Source: Mycobacteriaceae bacterium (lineage in GTDB: Bacteria; Actinomycetota; Actinomycetes; Mycobacteriales; Mycobacteriaceae). Taken from it: 64,000 nucleotides of DNA. The notes under the pieces are model-generated. The model made no database searches. It worked only from the letters and a program-made list of their open reading frames with translations, and was not told where the DNA came from. The translations under genes and the position numbers were made by a program. Location of the stretch: contig JAIEPH010000028.1 in NCBI GenBank assembly GCA_019749805.1, positions 1-64,000 on the forward strand, in the 5' to 3' direction. Below are positions 20,259 through 28,865 of the stretch, in pieces (position 1 is the stretch's first letter; every line of letters starts with the position of its first letter).

Positions 20259-23120
20259 TCAGATGTATCGCGCCAATGCGGCACGCGCGCATATGACAGC
20301 ATCGGCTCCGCTCAGCGGTTGACGGTCCGACTCCCCCAGCGACGCGAGTTGGGCAGCGCTCAGCGGTGACGGCTTACCCGCACCGCCAAGGGCTCGATGC
20401 AGGATCAGTGCGTCCTCGTTCGCGCCGACGCGCACGAGGAATCGGGTCACGTACCTGAGGTTGAGCCACTGCTGGCTCCAGTCGCCCACCCGGTCCCAAT
20501 GATCGATCACCCTGATCAACTCCTCTGCGGCGCTTGCCGGGTCACCGTGGACGGCACGCGTGGCTGCGGCCTCCATCAGAGCGATGCCGTGCCACCAGAA
20601 GTTCTGCACCGACTCGGCCTGACCCGCGGCCTCGTCGAACAGTCGCAGAGCGCGATCCGGCTCGGACTTCTTGAGCACCAAGCCGAGCGCATAGCGTCCC
20701 ATCGAGCGCGCCGTGGGGTTGGCCGTCGTATCCGCAACCGCCACGGCCTCTTCCGCGGGGCCGATACCCGCACTGTCGACGCGCAACGCGGCGTGACAGA
20801 TCGCCACATAGAACAGCGTCCACACCAACCGGATGGGGTCCCGCTCAGCTCGGGCCCGCTCCGTTTCGGCCGCGTAATGCTTCAGTGCGGCGTCCGCGTC
20901 ACCTGTGTACAGCGCGAGATCCGCGAGTACGTCGCCCGGATAAGCGACCCGCCCGTTGCCTCGCTCGGGTATCCGGTTTCGGGCCGACGTCGCTATTATC
21001 CGCGCCCGGTCGGCATCACCGCGGTTCCAGGCGCCGCGTGCGGCGAACCCTGCTGCGGCGGGAAACAGGGGATCATCTGGGTGCACGGCAGGCAGGAGTC
21101 GTTCAGCCCAGCCCGAGGACTCGTATCCGATTCGCAGATGGACGAATTCGGACAGCGAGGTGACCAGTCGCAGTGCGAGGTCGACGTCTCCGGCACTCAT
21201 GCTGTGCTCGAACGCGGCGCGCAGGTTGTCGTAGTCAGGCAGCATCCGCAGCACCCAAGACCGCTCGTCGGCGCCGTGCATGCCGATTGCGGCGCGTTGG
21301 GCCAGGTCGGCGTAATAGCGGGCATGGCGCATCCCGACGTCGGCTTCGATTCCGGCGTCCCGCAGGCGCTCCCGGCCGTAGGTACGCAGGGTTTCCAGCA
21401 CCCCGTATCGCGTGCGGTCAGCACCCGCCCGCACGATCACCATCGACTTGTCGACCAGCCCGACCACGACATCGAGCGTGTCATCGTCGGTCGCACCGTC
21501 TTCACCGCACACCCCGTGCACCGCATCGAGATCGAACCCGCCGGCGAACACGGACAGTCGCGCGAACAGCGACTGCTCGTCGGCAGATAGCAGCTGGTAG
21601 GACCAGTCGATCGTCGCGGTGAGGCTCTGCTGCCGTGGATGTGCCCCACGTGCCCCACCGGTCAGCAGCCGCTGCCGGTCCAGCCGACGGGCGACATCGA
21701 GGCTGCTCATCGCGCGCATCCGCGCCGCCGCCAGCTCGATCGCGAGCGGCAGCCCGTCGAGCCGGCGGCAGATTTCGGCAACCGCACCGACCGGCTCACT
21801 ATCGAGGTCGAAATCCGACCGGGTCGCCTTCGCCCGGTCCACGAACAGCATGGTCGCGTCGTCGACCGCCAACGGTACGACGGGCACGACGCGTTCCCCC
21901 GCGACACCCAACGCTTCCCTGCTGGTGGCCAGGATCGTGACACCCGGGCAGTGCCGGGCTATCCGATCAAGCAGCAGGGCGGCGTCTTCCAGGACGTGCT
22001 CGCAGTTGTCGATGACCAGCAGCATTTCGCGCGTGCGCAGGTACTCGATGACGGTCTCCTCGATACCGAGACCGTGCTGCTGTTGGAGACGCAGAGCCGC
22101 CGCGACAGCATGGTTCACCGCCGTTCCGGCCTCGATCGGCGCAAATTCGCAGATGACGACGCCATCTTCGAATCGCTGCTGCTGACGCTCCGCAGTTTCT
22201 AACGCGAGCCGGGTCTTCCCCACCCCGCCGACTCCGATGAGGGTCACCAGTGGGCCATCCCGCAAAGCGGCACTCACGCGCTCCACGTCGAGCGCCCGAC
22301 CCACGAAGCTCGTGGCTAGTCGCGGCAAACCCGCCAGCGGCCGCGTCGCGACCCAAACCGCTGATATGGGGACTTCGACTGGCGGCGTCGCTTCGCCATC
22401 GAGAATCTGCTGGTGCACGGTCCTCAGCAATGGACTGGGATCGACACCGAGTTCGTCAACGAGCCTTTCGCGCGTCTTCCGGTACGTCTCAAGGGCTTCG
22501 GCCTGTCTGCCGCTGCGGTATTGCGCGAGCATCAGCTGCCCGGCCAACCGCTCGTCAAGCGGATGAGTCAGCGCGGCGGCCGTCAGCTCGCCGAGCAGTT
22601 CGGTATGACGACCGGCACGCAACGCAGCATCGTTGCGGTCGAGCATCGCCGAAAACCATTCCAGCAGAAGCGATTCCCGAACATTGTTCATCCACGGCGT
22701 GTCCAGTACGGTGAATGGCTCACCTCGCCAGAGTTTCAGGGCGACATCGAATGCGGTGGCCGATGCGGCGGGATCCACCAGTGCGCGGGCTGCTTCAACC
22801 GACCGCCTGAAGCGATACAGGTCAACGGACATCGGGTCGGCCTGAAGCGTGTAGCCTCCGGGACTCCGCACGATCGCCACATCGTCGGCGCCCCCGAGGG
22901 AATGGCGCAAGCGCGATACATAGGCTGCCAGCGCGTTACGGGACCTGGACGGCGTCTCGCTCGCCCACACCCGGTCGATGAGTTGATCCGCGGTGACAGC
23001 GTGGTTGACGTCGACTAGGAGCGCGACGAGAACGCAGCGCTGCCGGGCATGCCCGACGTCGAGCTTCTGCCCGTCGAACCGGACCTCGACGTCGCCGAGT
23101 AGCCGGAACTCCACCGTCAC
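20259..23120 (-). CDS. SARP/AfsR-type transcriptional regulator (winged helix + BTAD + NB-ARC/ATPase + TPR-like)
   Basis: MTVEFRLLGDVEVRFDGQKLDVGHARQRCVLVALLV; BTAD LDERLAGQLMLAQYRSGRQAEALETYRKTRERLVDELGVDPSPLLR; VTLIGVGGVGKTRLALE P-loop. Confidence 0.93.
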   Translation of the reverse strand: MTVEFRLLGDVEVRFDGQKLDVGHARQRCVLVALLVDVNHAVTADQLIDRVWASETPSRSRNALAAYVSRLRHSLGGADDVAIVRSPGGYTLQADPMSVDLYRFRRSVEAARALVDPAASATAFDVALKLWRGEPFTVLDTPWMNNVRESLLLEWFSAMLDRNDAALRAGRHTELLGELTAAALTHPLDERLAGQLMLAQYRSGRQAEALETYRKTRERLVDELGVDPSPLLRTVHQQILDGEATPPVEVPISAVWVATRPLAGLPRLATSFVGRALDVERVSAALRDGPLVTLIGVGGVGKTRLALETAERQQQRFEDGVVICEFAPIEAGTAVNHAVAAALRLQQQHGLGIEETVIEYLRTREMLLVIDNCEHVLEDAALLLDRIARHCPGVTILATSREALGVAGERVVPVVPLAVDDATMLFVDRAKATRSDFDLDSEPVGAVAEICRRLDGLPLAIELAAARMRAMSSLDVARRLDRQRLLTGGARGAHPRQQSLTATIDWSYQLLSADEQSLFARLSVFAGGFDLDAVHGVCGEDGATDDDTLDVVVGLVDKSMVIVRAGADRTRYGVLETLRTYGRERLRDAGIEADVGMRHARYYADLAQRAAIGMHGADERSWVLRMLPDYDNLRAAFEHSMSAGDVDLALRLVTSLSEFVHLRIGYESSGWAERLLPAVHPDDPLFPAAAGFAARGAWNRGDADRARIIATSARNRIPERGNGRVAYPGDVLADLALYTGDADAALKHYAAETERARAERDPIRLVWTLFYVAICHAALRVDSAGIGPAEEAVAVADTTANPTARSMGRYALGLVLKKSEPDRALRLFDEAAGQAESVQNFWWHGIALMEAAATRAVHGDPASAAEELIRVIDHWDRVGDWSQQWLNLRYVTRFLVRVGANEDALILHRALGGAGKPSPLSAAQLASLGESDRQPLSGADAVICARAALARYI

Positions 23121-23202
23121 GCCTACAGCTTTCCGCAGGCCGATGCGATCTAAGGGCGGATTCGCTTGCTCGCGAGGACGCGCATCGACTGCTTACTCGT
23201 CG

Positions 23203-23544
23203 TCAGCCGTGCCGCGCGCCGATCCAATGCAGGAGGTCGTGCACGATCTCGTCCTCCAGGCGATAGCTCACGGCACGGCCGACCCGGGTGGAGCTCACCC
23301 AACCCTGCTGGCGCAGCACCCGCAGCGCCTGCGACACGGCGTTCTCGGACCGTCCGAGCACCGAGGCAAGGTCGCCGACGTTGATGCCGGGCGCGCGGTG
23401 CAGGACGAGCAGGATCTCCAGCCGATGCGGGTCGGAGAGCAGGTCGAACCGCTGCGCCCAGCCGCCGGTGTCGACGTCGGCGAGCGCCGACGATGCCCGT
23501 CGCACCACCGCATCGACGCCCGCGTGGCCACCTGCTTCCGCCAT
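23203..23544 (-). CDS. ArsR-family HTH transcriptional regulator
   Basis: RFDLLSDPHRLEILLVLHRAPGINVGDLASVLGRSENAVSQALRVLRQQGWVSSTRVGRAVSYRLEDEIVHDLL. Confidence 0.9.
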   Translation of the reverse strand: MAEAGGHAGVDAVVRRASSALADVDTGGWAQRFDLLSDPHRLEILLVLHRAPGINVGDLASVLGRSENAVSQALRVLRQQGWVSSTRVGRAVSYRLEDEIVHDLLHWIGARHG

Positions 23545-23612
23545 CCGACAAATCTAACCCCCTTGGCACCCCGAATGACGGCGATGACGTTCGTGTTTGC
23601 GCTGGCATCGGG

Positions 23613-24362
23613 CTAGTCCAGGAATCCGTGCAGCAGGGTGGCCGAGCCTTCGACGTGGGCGAGCATGGCCGACGCCGCACCCTCACTGTCGCCGGCCAGG
23701 ATCGCGATCACAATGGCGTCGTGTTGCTCGTCGGAGTGGGCGATGTTGCGCGGCAGCAACGGGATCTGGTCCAGCAAGACGTTGAGGCGCATCCTGTTCT
23801 CGGCCACCAACGGCACCAACGATGGCGATCCGGCTGCCTCGGCGATGGCGAGATGCAGCCGCGAATCCAGTCGGCGGTAGTCGCCGGGCGCGGCGCTGCG
23901 GACATCACGCAAACGCGCCCACAGCTCCTCGCGTTCGGGTGCCGTCAGGGTTCGGTTGGCGGCCAGCCGCGCCGCTCCGACCTCGAGGATCTCCCGCAGC
24001 CGCAACGCGTCGTCGATCTGGGCGCGTGTTACCGCGTCGGTGTCCTGGGTGTACCTCGGCAACTCGTCGGCGAGAAAGGTGCCGCCGTAGCGGCCTCGCC
24101 GCGACACCAGATACCCGGCGTCGGCCAGCGACTTGATGGCCTCCCGCACGGTGTCGCGGCTGACGCCCAGCCGCGATGCCAGCTCGCGCTCCGGCGGCAG
24201 CGATTCGCCGGGGGCGAGCACGCCGAGCCGGATGGTCTGCAGGAGCCTCCCGACCGTGTCCTCGAACGCGTTCCCGGGCCGAACCGGGCGCAGCAGAGCT
24301 TCGCTCGCCGCCGGGGCGGCGAATCCGGCCTTAGCCAGCGGTACGTCCGGATCGGCAGTCAT
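23613..24362 (-). CDS. FadR/GntR-family transcriptional regulator (FCD domain)
   Basis: LLQTIRLGVLAPGESLPPERELASRLGVSRDTVREAIKSLADAGYLVSRRGRYGGTF. Confidence 0.92.
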   Translation of the reverse strand: MTADPDVPLAKAGFAAPAASEALLRPVRPGNAFEDTVGRLLQTIRLGVLAPGESLPPERELASRLGVSRDTVREAIKSLADAGYLVSRRGRYGGTFLADELPRYTQDTDAVTRAQIDDALRLREILEVGAARLAANRTLTAPEREELWARLRDVRSAAPGDYRRLDSRLHLAIAEAAGSPSLVPLVAENRMRLNVLLDQIPLLPRNIAHSDEQHDAIVIAILAGDSEGAASAMLAHVEGSATLLHGFLD

Positions 24363-24378
24363 GTTTTCTACAGCGCCT

Positions 24379-25152
24379 CTAGAGGGGGGTCACGTACGCA
24401 GAGCTGATGCCGCCGTCGACCAGGAAGGTCGACCCCGTGATGAACGAGGAGTCGTCGCTGGCCAGGAATGCGACGGCCGCGGCCAGCTCCTCCGGCTCGG
24501 CGAACCGACCAACGGGAATGTGGACCAGCCGGCGCGCCGCGCGTTCGGGATCCTTCGCGAACAGTTCCTGCAGCAGCGGTGTGTTCACCGGTCCGGGGCA
24601 CAGCGCGTTCACGCGAATCCCTTGACGCGCGAACTGCACTCCCAGTTCACGGGACATCGCGAGGACGCCGCCCTTGGATGCGGTGTAGGAGATCTGCGAT
24701 GTCGCCGACCCCATCACCGCGACGAACGAAGCGGTGTTGATGATCGAACCTTTCTGCTGCGGAATCATATGGCGCAGTGCGGCTTTGGAACAGAAGAACA
24801 CCGACTTCAGGTTGATGTCCTGCACCCGTTGCCATGCGTCGATGCCCGTGGTCTCGATGAGGTCGTCTTCCGGCGGGCTGATACCCGCGTTGTTGAAGGC
24901 GATGTCGACAGAACCGTGCGTCTCGGCGGCCGTATCGAACAGGGCATCCACCGCGGCCTGATCTGAGACATCCACCTGAACGAAGGTTCCGTTGAGGTCG
25001 TCCGCAACGGACTTCCCGGTCGTCGGATCGATGTCACCGATGACGATGGTGGCGCCTTCGGCGCGCATCCGCTTGGCGCTCGCCAGCCCGATCCCGCTGG
25101 CGCCGCCGGTGATCACGGCGACCTTGCCCGCCAGTCGCTGGGTCAGATCCAT
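24379..25152 (-). CDS. Short-chain dehydrogenase/reductase (FabG-like)
   Basis: LAGKVAVITGGASGIGLASAKRMRAEGATIVIGDID; YTASKGGVLAMSRELGVQFARQGIRVNALCPGPVNTPLL. Confidence 0.92.
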   Translation of the reverse strand: MDLTQRLAGKVAVITGGASGIGLASAKRMRAEGATIVIGDIDPTTGKSVADDLNGTFVQVDVSDQAAVDALFDTAAETHGSVDIAFNNAGISPPEDDLIETTGIDAWQRVQDINLKSVFFCSKAALRHMIPQQKGSIINTASFVAVMGSATSQISYTASKGGVLAMSRELGVQFARQGIRVNALCPGPVNTPLLQELFAKDPERAARRLVHIPVGRFAEPEELAAAVAFLASDDSSFITGSTFLVDGGISSAYVTPL

Positions 25153-26516
25153 TAGTCATCTCCGATCGCATAGAAGACGTTCTTGGTTTCAGTGAATGAC
25201 AGCGGCGCATCGGGCCCGAGTTCACGGCCAAGACCTGATTGCTTGAACCCGCCGAAGGGCGTGTTGTACCGCACCGACGAGTGTGAATTGACGGACAGGT
25301 TGCCAGACTCCACCGCGCGCGACACCCGGATGGCCCGCGACAGGTTGTCCGTCCAGATCGACCCGGAAAGGCCGTAAGGGGTGTCGTTGGCGAGCTCAAT
25401 GGCGTCGGCCTCATCCTCGAACGGCAGCACCGCGACGACCGGGCCGAAGATCTCCTCCCGCACCGTGCGGTCGGAGCGCTGCGGGGTCAGCACGGTCGGC
25501 GGGAACCAGTAGCCGGGCCCCGACGGCGCGTCGCCGCGGAACGCGACCGGTGCGTCGTCGGGCACATAGGAGACCACGGACTGCCAGTGCGACTTCGACA
25601 CCAGCGGGCCCATCTCGGTGCCCTTGGCAGCCGGATCACCGACTACGACGCCCTTGACCGCAGGTTCGAGCAGCTCCATGAAACGGTCGTAGACATTGCG
25701 CTGCACCAGGATCCGGCTGCGTGCACAGCAGTCCTGCCCGGCGTTGTCGAAAACCCCGTAGGGCGCGGTGGTCGCAGCCTTGTCCAGATCGCAATCGTCG
25801 AACACGATGTTTGCGCTCTTGCCGCCCAGCTCGAGGGTGACCCTCTTGACCTGAGCCGCGGCGCCCGCCATCACGCGGGTGCCGACCTCGGTGGAACCGG
25901 TGAAGACGATCTTGCGTACGTCGGGATGGGTGACAAACCGCTCCCCTACCACCGACCCCTTTCCCGGCAACACCTGGAACAGATCGGGAGGCAGGCCGGC
26001 CTCGACCGCGAGTTCGCCTATCCGGATCGTGGTCAGCGGTGTCCATTCGGCGGGTTTGACCACTACCGCGTTCCCGGCGGCCAGGGCCGGTGCGAAACCC
26101 CACACCGCGATGGGCATCGGGAAATTCCACGGCGTGATGACACCGATCACGCCCAACGGCTCGTTGAACGTGACGTCAAGACCACCCGCCACCGGAATCT
26201 GCTTGCCCGACAGCCGCTCCGGTGTGGCGGAATAGAACTGCAGGACATCGCGAACATGACCGGCTTCCCACGTCGCATTGCCGATCGGATGTCCGGAGTT
26301 GGCGACCTCCAGCCCGGCCAGCTCGTCGACGTGCGCGTCGACCGCCGCGGCGAACGACCGCAAGGCGGCGGCCCGGTCGCCGGGTGCCAGACGCGCCCAA
26401 TCACGTTGTGCCGCCTTGGCGCGCGCCACCGCGTCGTCGACACCCTCGACACTGGTCTGCTCGACGGCGCGCAGCAGTTCCTCCGTCGCGGGATTGATCA
26501 GCTCACTAGCCGTCAC
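25152..26516 (-). CDS. NAD-dependent aldehyde dehydrogenase
   Basis: VTASELINPATEELLRAVEQTSVEGVDDAVARAKAAQRDWARL; VTLELGGKSANIVFDDCDLD; DNAGQDCCARSRILVQ. Confidence 0.93.
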   Translation of the reverse strand: MTASELINPATEELLRAVEQTSVEGVDDAVARAKAAQRDWARLAPGDRAAALRSFAAAVDAHVDELAGLEVANSGHPIGNATWEAGHVRDVLQFYSATPERLSGKQIPVAGGLDVTFNEPLGVIGVITPWNFPMPIAVWGFAPALAAGNAVVVKPAEWTPLTTIRIGELAVEAGLPPDLFQVLPGKGSVVGERFVTHPDVRKIVFTGSTEVGTRVMAGAAAQVKRVTLELGGKSANIVFDDCDLDKAATTAPYGVFDNAGQDCCARSRILVQRNVYDRFMELLEPAVKGVVVGDPAAKGTEMGPLVSKSHWQSVVSYVPDDAPVAFRGDAPSGPGYWFPPTVLTPQRSDRTVREEIFGPVVAVLPFEDEADAIELANDTPYGLSGSIWTDNLSRAIRVSRAVESGNLSVNSHSSVRYNTPFGGFKQSGLGRELGPDAPLSFTETKNVFYAIGDD

Positions 26517-27322
26517 GCGGTCACCTTTTCCCTCGAATACGTCGCGGCCGCCTCGACCAATGCGGCGAACAGGCGCAGATCGTCCAGCCGTTCCTCGGGA
26601 TGCCACTGCACCGCCAAAAGGAAGTGGTCACCGGGGATCTCGACGGCCTCGATGACGCCGTCGTCATCCTGCGCGCTGACGATCAGACCTTCACCGAGGC
26701 GGTCGAGGGCCTGATGGTGGTAGCACTGCGCATCCGACGACTCCCCGATCAGCGCCGCCAGCCGGGTACCGGGCACGGTGCGCACCGACGACGTCGAGAA
26801 CACCGCATTGCCCTGCTGGTGGCGGGTGTGGCCGAGTACGTCAGGCAGGTGCTGATGCAGGGTGCCGCCGAGTGCGACGTTGACCACCTGTGCGCCGCGG
26901 CAGATTCCGAGGACGGGCAGGCCACGCCGGATAGCGCCCCTGAGGAGCTCGAATTCCCATGCGTCGCGCCGGCGGTTGTCTTCGTTGGCCTCATCGGTGG
27001 CAGGGTGCGGATCCTGACCGTAGGCGCCAGGGTCGACGTCGCGCCCGCCGGTGATGATCAGCCCATCGAGTCCGTCGAGCACGCGGTCGACGATTTCGTC
27101 GTCCACGTGCTGCGGGGGCAGCAGTACCGAGATGCCACCCGCCAGCCCGACACCCTCGAAATAAATGGCGGGCAGGAAGCTGGCGCGCACGTCCCACACC
27201 CCCGTCTGCGCCTGCTGCAGATACGTGGTCAATCCGACGACCGGTCGGGATCTGCGTGCTCTTTCTCCCGTCGCTGCGCTCGCCCCGGCTCCGCCTTTGC
27301 TTCTCGCGTCAAAGCCGCTCAA
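26513..27322 (-). CDS. Class I glutamine amidotransferase / gamma-glutamyl hydrolase (PuuD-like)
   Basis: RPVVGLTTYLQQAQTGVWD...LDGLIITGGRDVDPGAYGQDPHP...RGLPVLGICRGAQVVNVALGGTLHQHLPD; HPEE motif. Confidence 0.92.
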   Translation of the reverse strand: MSGFDARSKGGAGASAATGERARRSRPVVGLTTYLQQAQTGVWDVRASFLPAIYFEGVGLAGGISVLLPPQHVDDEIVDRVLDGLDGLIITGGRDVDPGAYGQDPHPATDEANEDNRRRDAWEFELLRGAIRRGLPVLGICRGAQVVNVALGGTLHQHLPDVLGHTRHQQGNAVFSTSSVRTVPGTRLAALIGESSDAQCYHHQALDRLGEGLIVSAQDDDGVIEAVEIPGDHFLLAVQWHPEERLDDLRLFAALVEAAATYSREKVTA

Positions 27323-28688
27323 AGCCCCGCACCCTTTCCCAGTCCGTCACGGCCGCGTTGTACGCGGTGAGTTCGACGCGGGCGTTGTTGAGATAGTGCT
27401 CCACGACGTCGTCGCCGAATGCCGCACGGGCCACTTCGGACTTCTCGAACAGCGCCGCAGCCTCGGTCAGCGTGGTCGGAAGGCTTTCTGCGCCACTCAT
27501 ATAGGCGTTGCCCTCGAACGGTTCCGGCAGTTCCAGCTCGTGCTCGATACCGTGCAGGCCGCCGGCGATCAGCGCCGACACCGCGAGGTACTGGTTGACG
27601 TCGCCGCCGGGCGCGCGACATTCCACCCGCATGCCCGGACCGTGCCCCACCACGCGCAGCGCGCAGGTACGGTTGTCCATCCCCCACGCGATGGCGGTCG
27701 GCGCGAAGCTGCCCTCCGCGAATCGCTTGTAGGAGTTGATGTTCGGTGCATAGAACAGTGTCAGCTCACGCAGCGTCGCCAGTTGGCCGGCGATGAAGCT
27801 GCGAAACATCGTCGACATTCCATCCGATGCACCGGGGTCGGCGAACACCGGAACCTTCGGCTTGCCGTCCTCGATACCACGCAACGAAATGTGGATGTGA
27901 CAGCTGTTGCCTTCGCGCTCATCGAATTTCGCCATGAACGTCAGGCTCTTGCCGTGCTGATCGGCAATCTCCTTGGCACCGTTCTTGTAGATCGTGTGGT
28001 TGTCACACGTCACCCTCGCGTGGTCGTAGCGGAAGGCGATCTCCTGCTGCCCGAGGTTGCATTCGCCCTTCACGCCCTCGCAGTACATTCCCGCGCCGGT
28101 CATGCCGAGCCTGATGTCGCGAAGCAGTGGCTCCATTCGGGTCGACGCGTGCATCGCGTAGTCGACGTTGTAGTCCGAGGCCGCCGTCATGTTCCGGTAG
28201 CCCTTCTTCCATGCTTCGCGGTAGGAATCCTCGAACACCATGAACTCGAGCTCGGTCCCCACGTAGGGCACCAGACCGAGCTCGGACAGCCGGTCGATCT
28301 GGCGGTTGAGGATGCTGCGTGGCGCTGGGGTCACCGGGTCGCCGTCGACGCGCTCCAGGTCTGCCATCACGAGCGCGGTGCCCGGCAGCCATGGCACGCG
28401 TCGCAGCGTCGAGAAGTCAGGCTTCATGGCCATGTCGCCGTAGCCGGTCTGCCAACTCGACATCGCGTACCCGTCGACGGTGTTCATGTCGACGTCGACG
28501 GCCAACAGGTAGTTGCAGCACTCCGCGCCATGCTCAGCGACGTCTTCGACGAACAATCGCGCCGACACCCGCTTGCCGGTGAGCCGCCCCTGCATATCGC
28601 AGAACGCCAGGATGACGGTGTCGATGTCCCCGTCGGCCACCAGCTTTTCGAGGTCGGCTTGCGACAACATGCCCGATGCGGCGCTCAT
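27309..28688 (-). CDS. glnA4: Glutamine synthetase-like enzyme (GlnA4-type, gamma-glutamyl-amine ligase candidate)
   Basis: GS family: YVGTELEFMVFEDSYREAWKKGYRNMT; GMYCEGVKGECNLGQQEIAFRYDHARVTCDNHTIYKNGAKEIADQHGKSLTFMAKFDEREGNSCHIHISL. Confidence 0.88.
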   Translation of the reverse strand: MSAASGMLSQADLEKLVADGDIDTVILAFCDMQGRLTGKRVSARLFVEDVAEHGAECCNYLLAVDVDMNTVDGYAMSSWQTGYGDMAMKPDFSTLRRVPWLPGTALVMADLERVDGDPVTPAPRSILNRQIDRLSELGLVPYVGTELEFMVFEDSYREAWKKGYRNMTAASDYNVDYAMHASTRMEPLLRDIRLGMTGAGMYCEGVKGECNLGQQEIAFRYDHARVTCDNHTIYKNGAKEIADQHGKSLTFMAKFDEREGNSCHIHISLRGIEDGKPKVPVFADPGASDGMSTMFRSFIAGQLATLRELTLFYAPNINSYKRFAEGSFAPTAIAWGMDNRTCALRVVGHGPGMRVECRAPGGDVNQYLAVSALIAGGLHGIEHELELPEPFEGNAYMSGAESLPTTLTEAAALFEKSEVARAAFGDDVVEHYLNNARVELTAYNAAVTDWERVRGFERL

Positions 28689-28865
28689 GCAGCCCTGCCC
28701 TTCATCGTCAGAGACACGGAGATTGACTTGCTGTCAACCATTGGAGTTTGCCCGGCCTGGTTATAACCCTGCGTTTTACATGATTGTCACTCCCAAAGGT
28801 AGGACAACCGACCTTTGGCGAGTTTATTCTCCCTATGCCGCGTATTCAACAAAGGAGCGAAAGCC

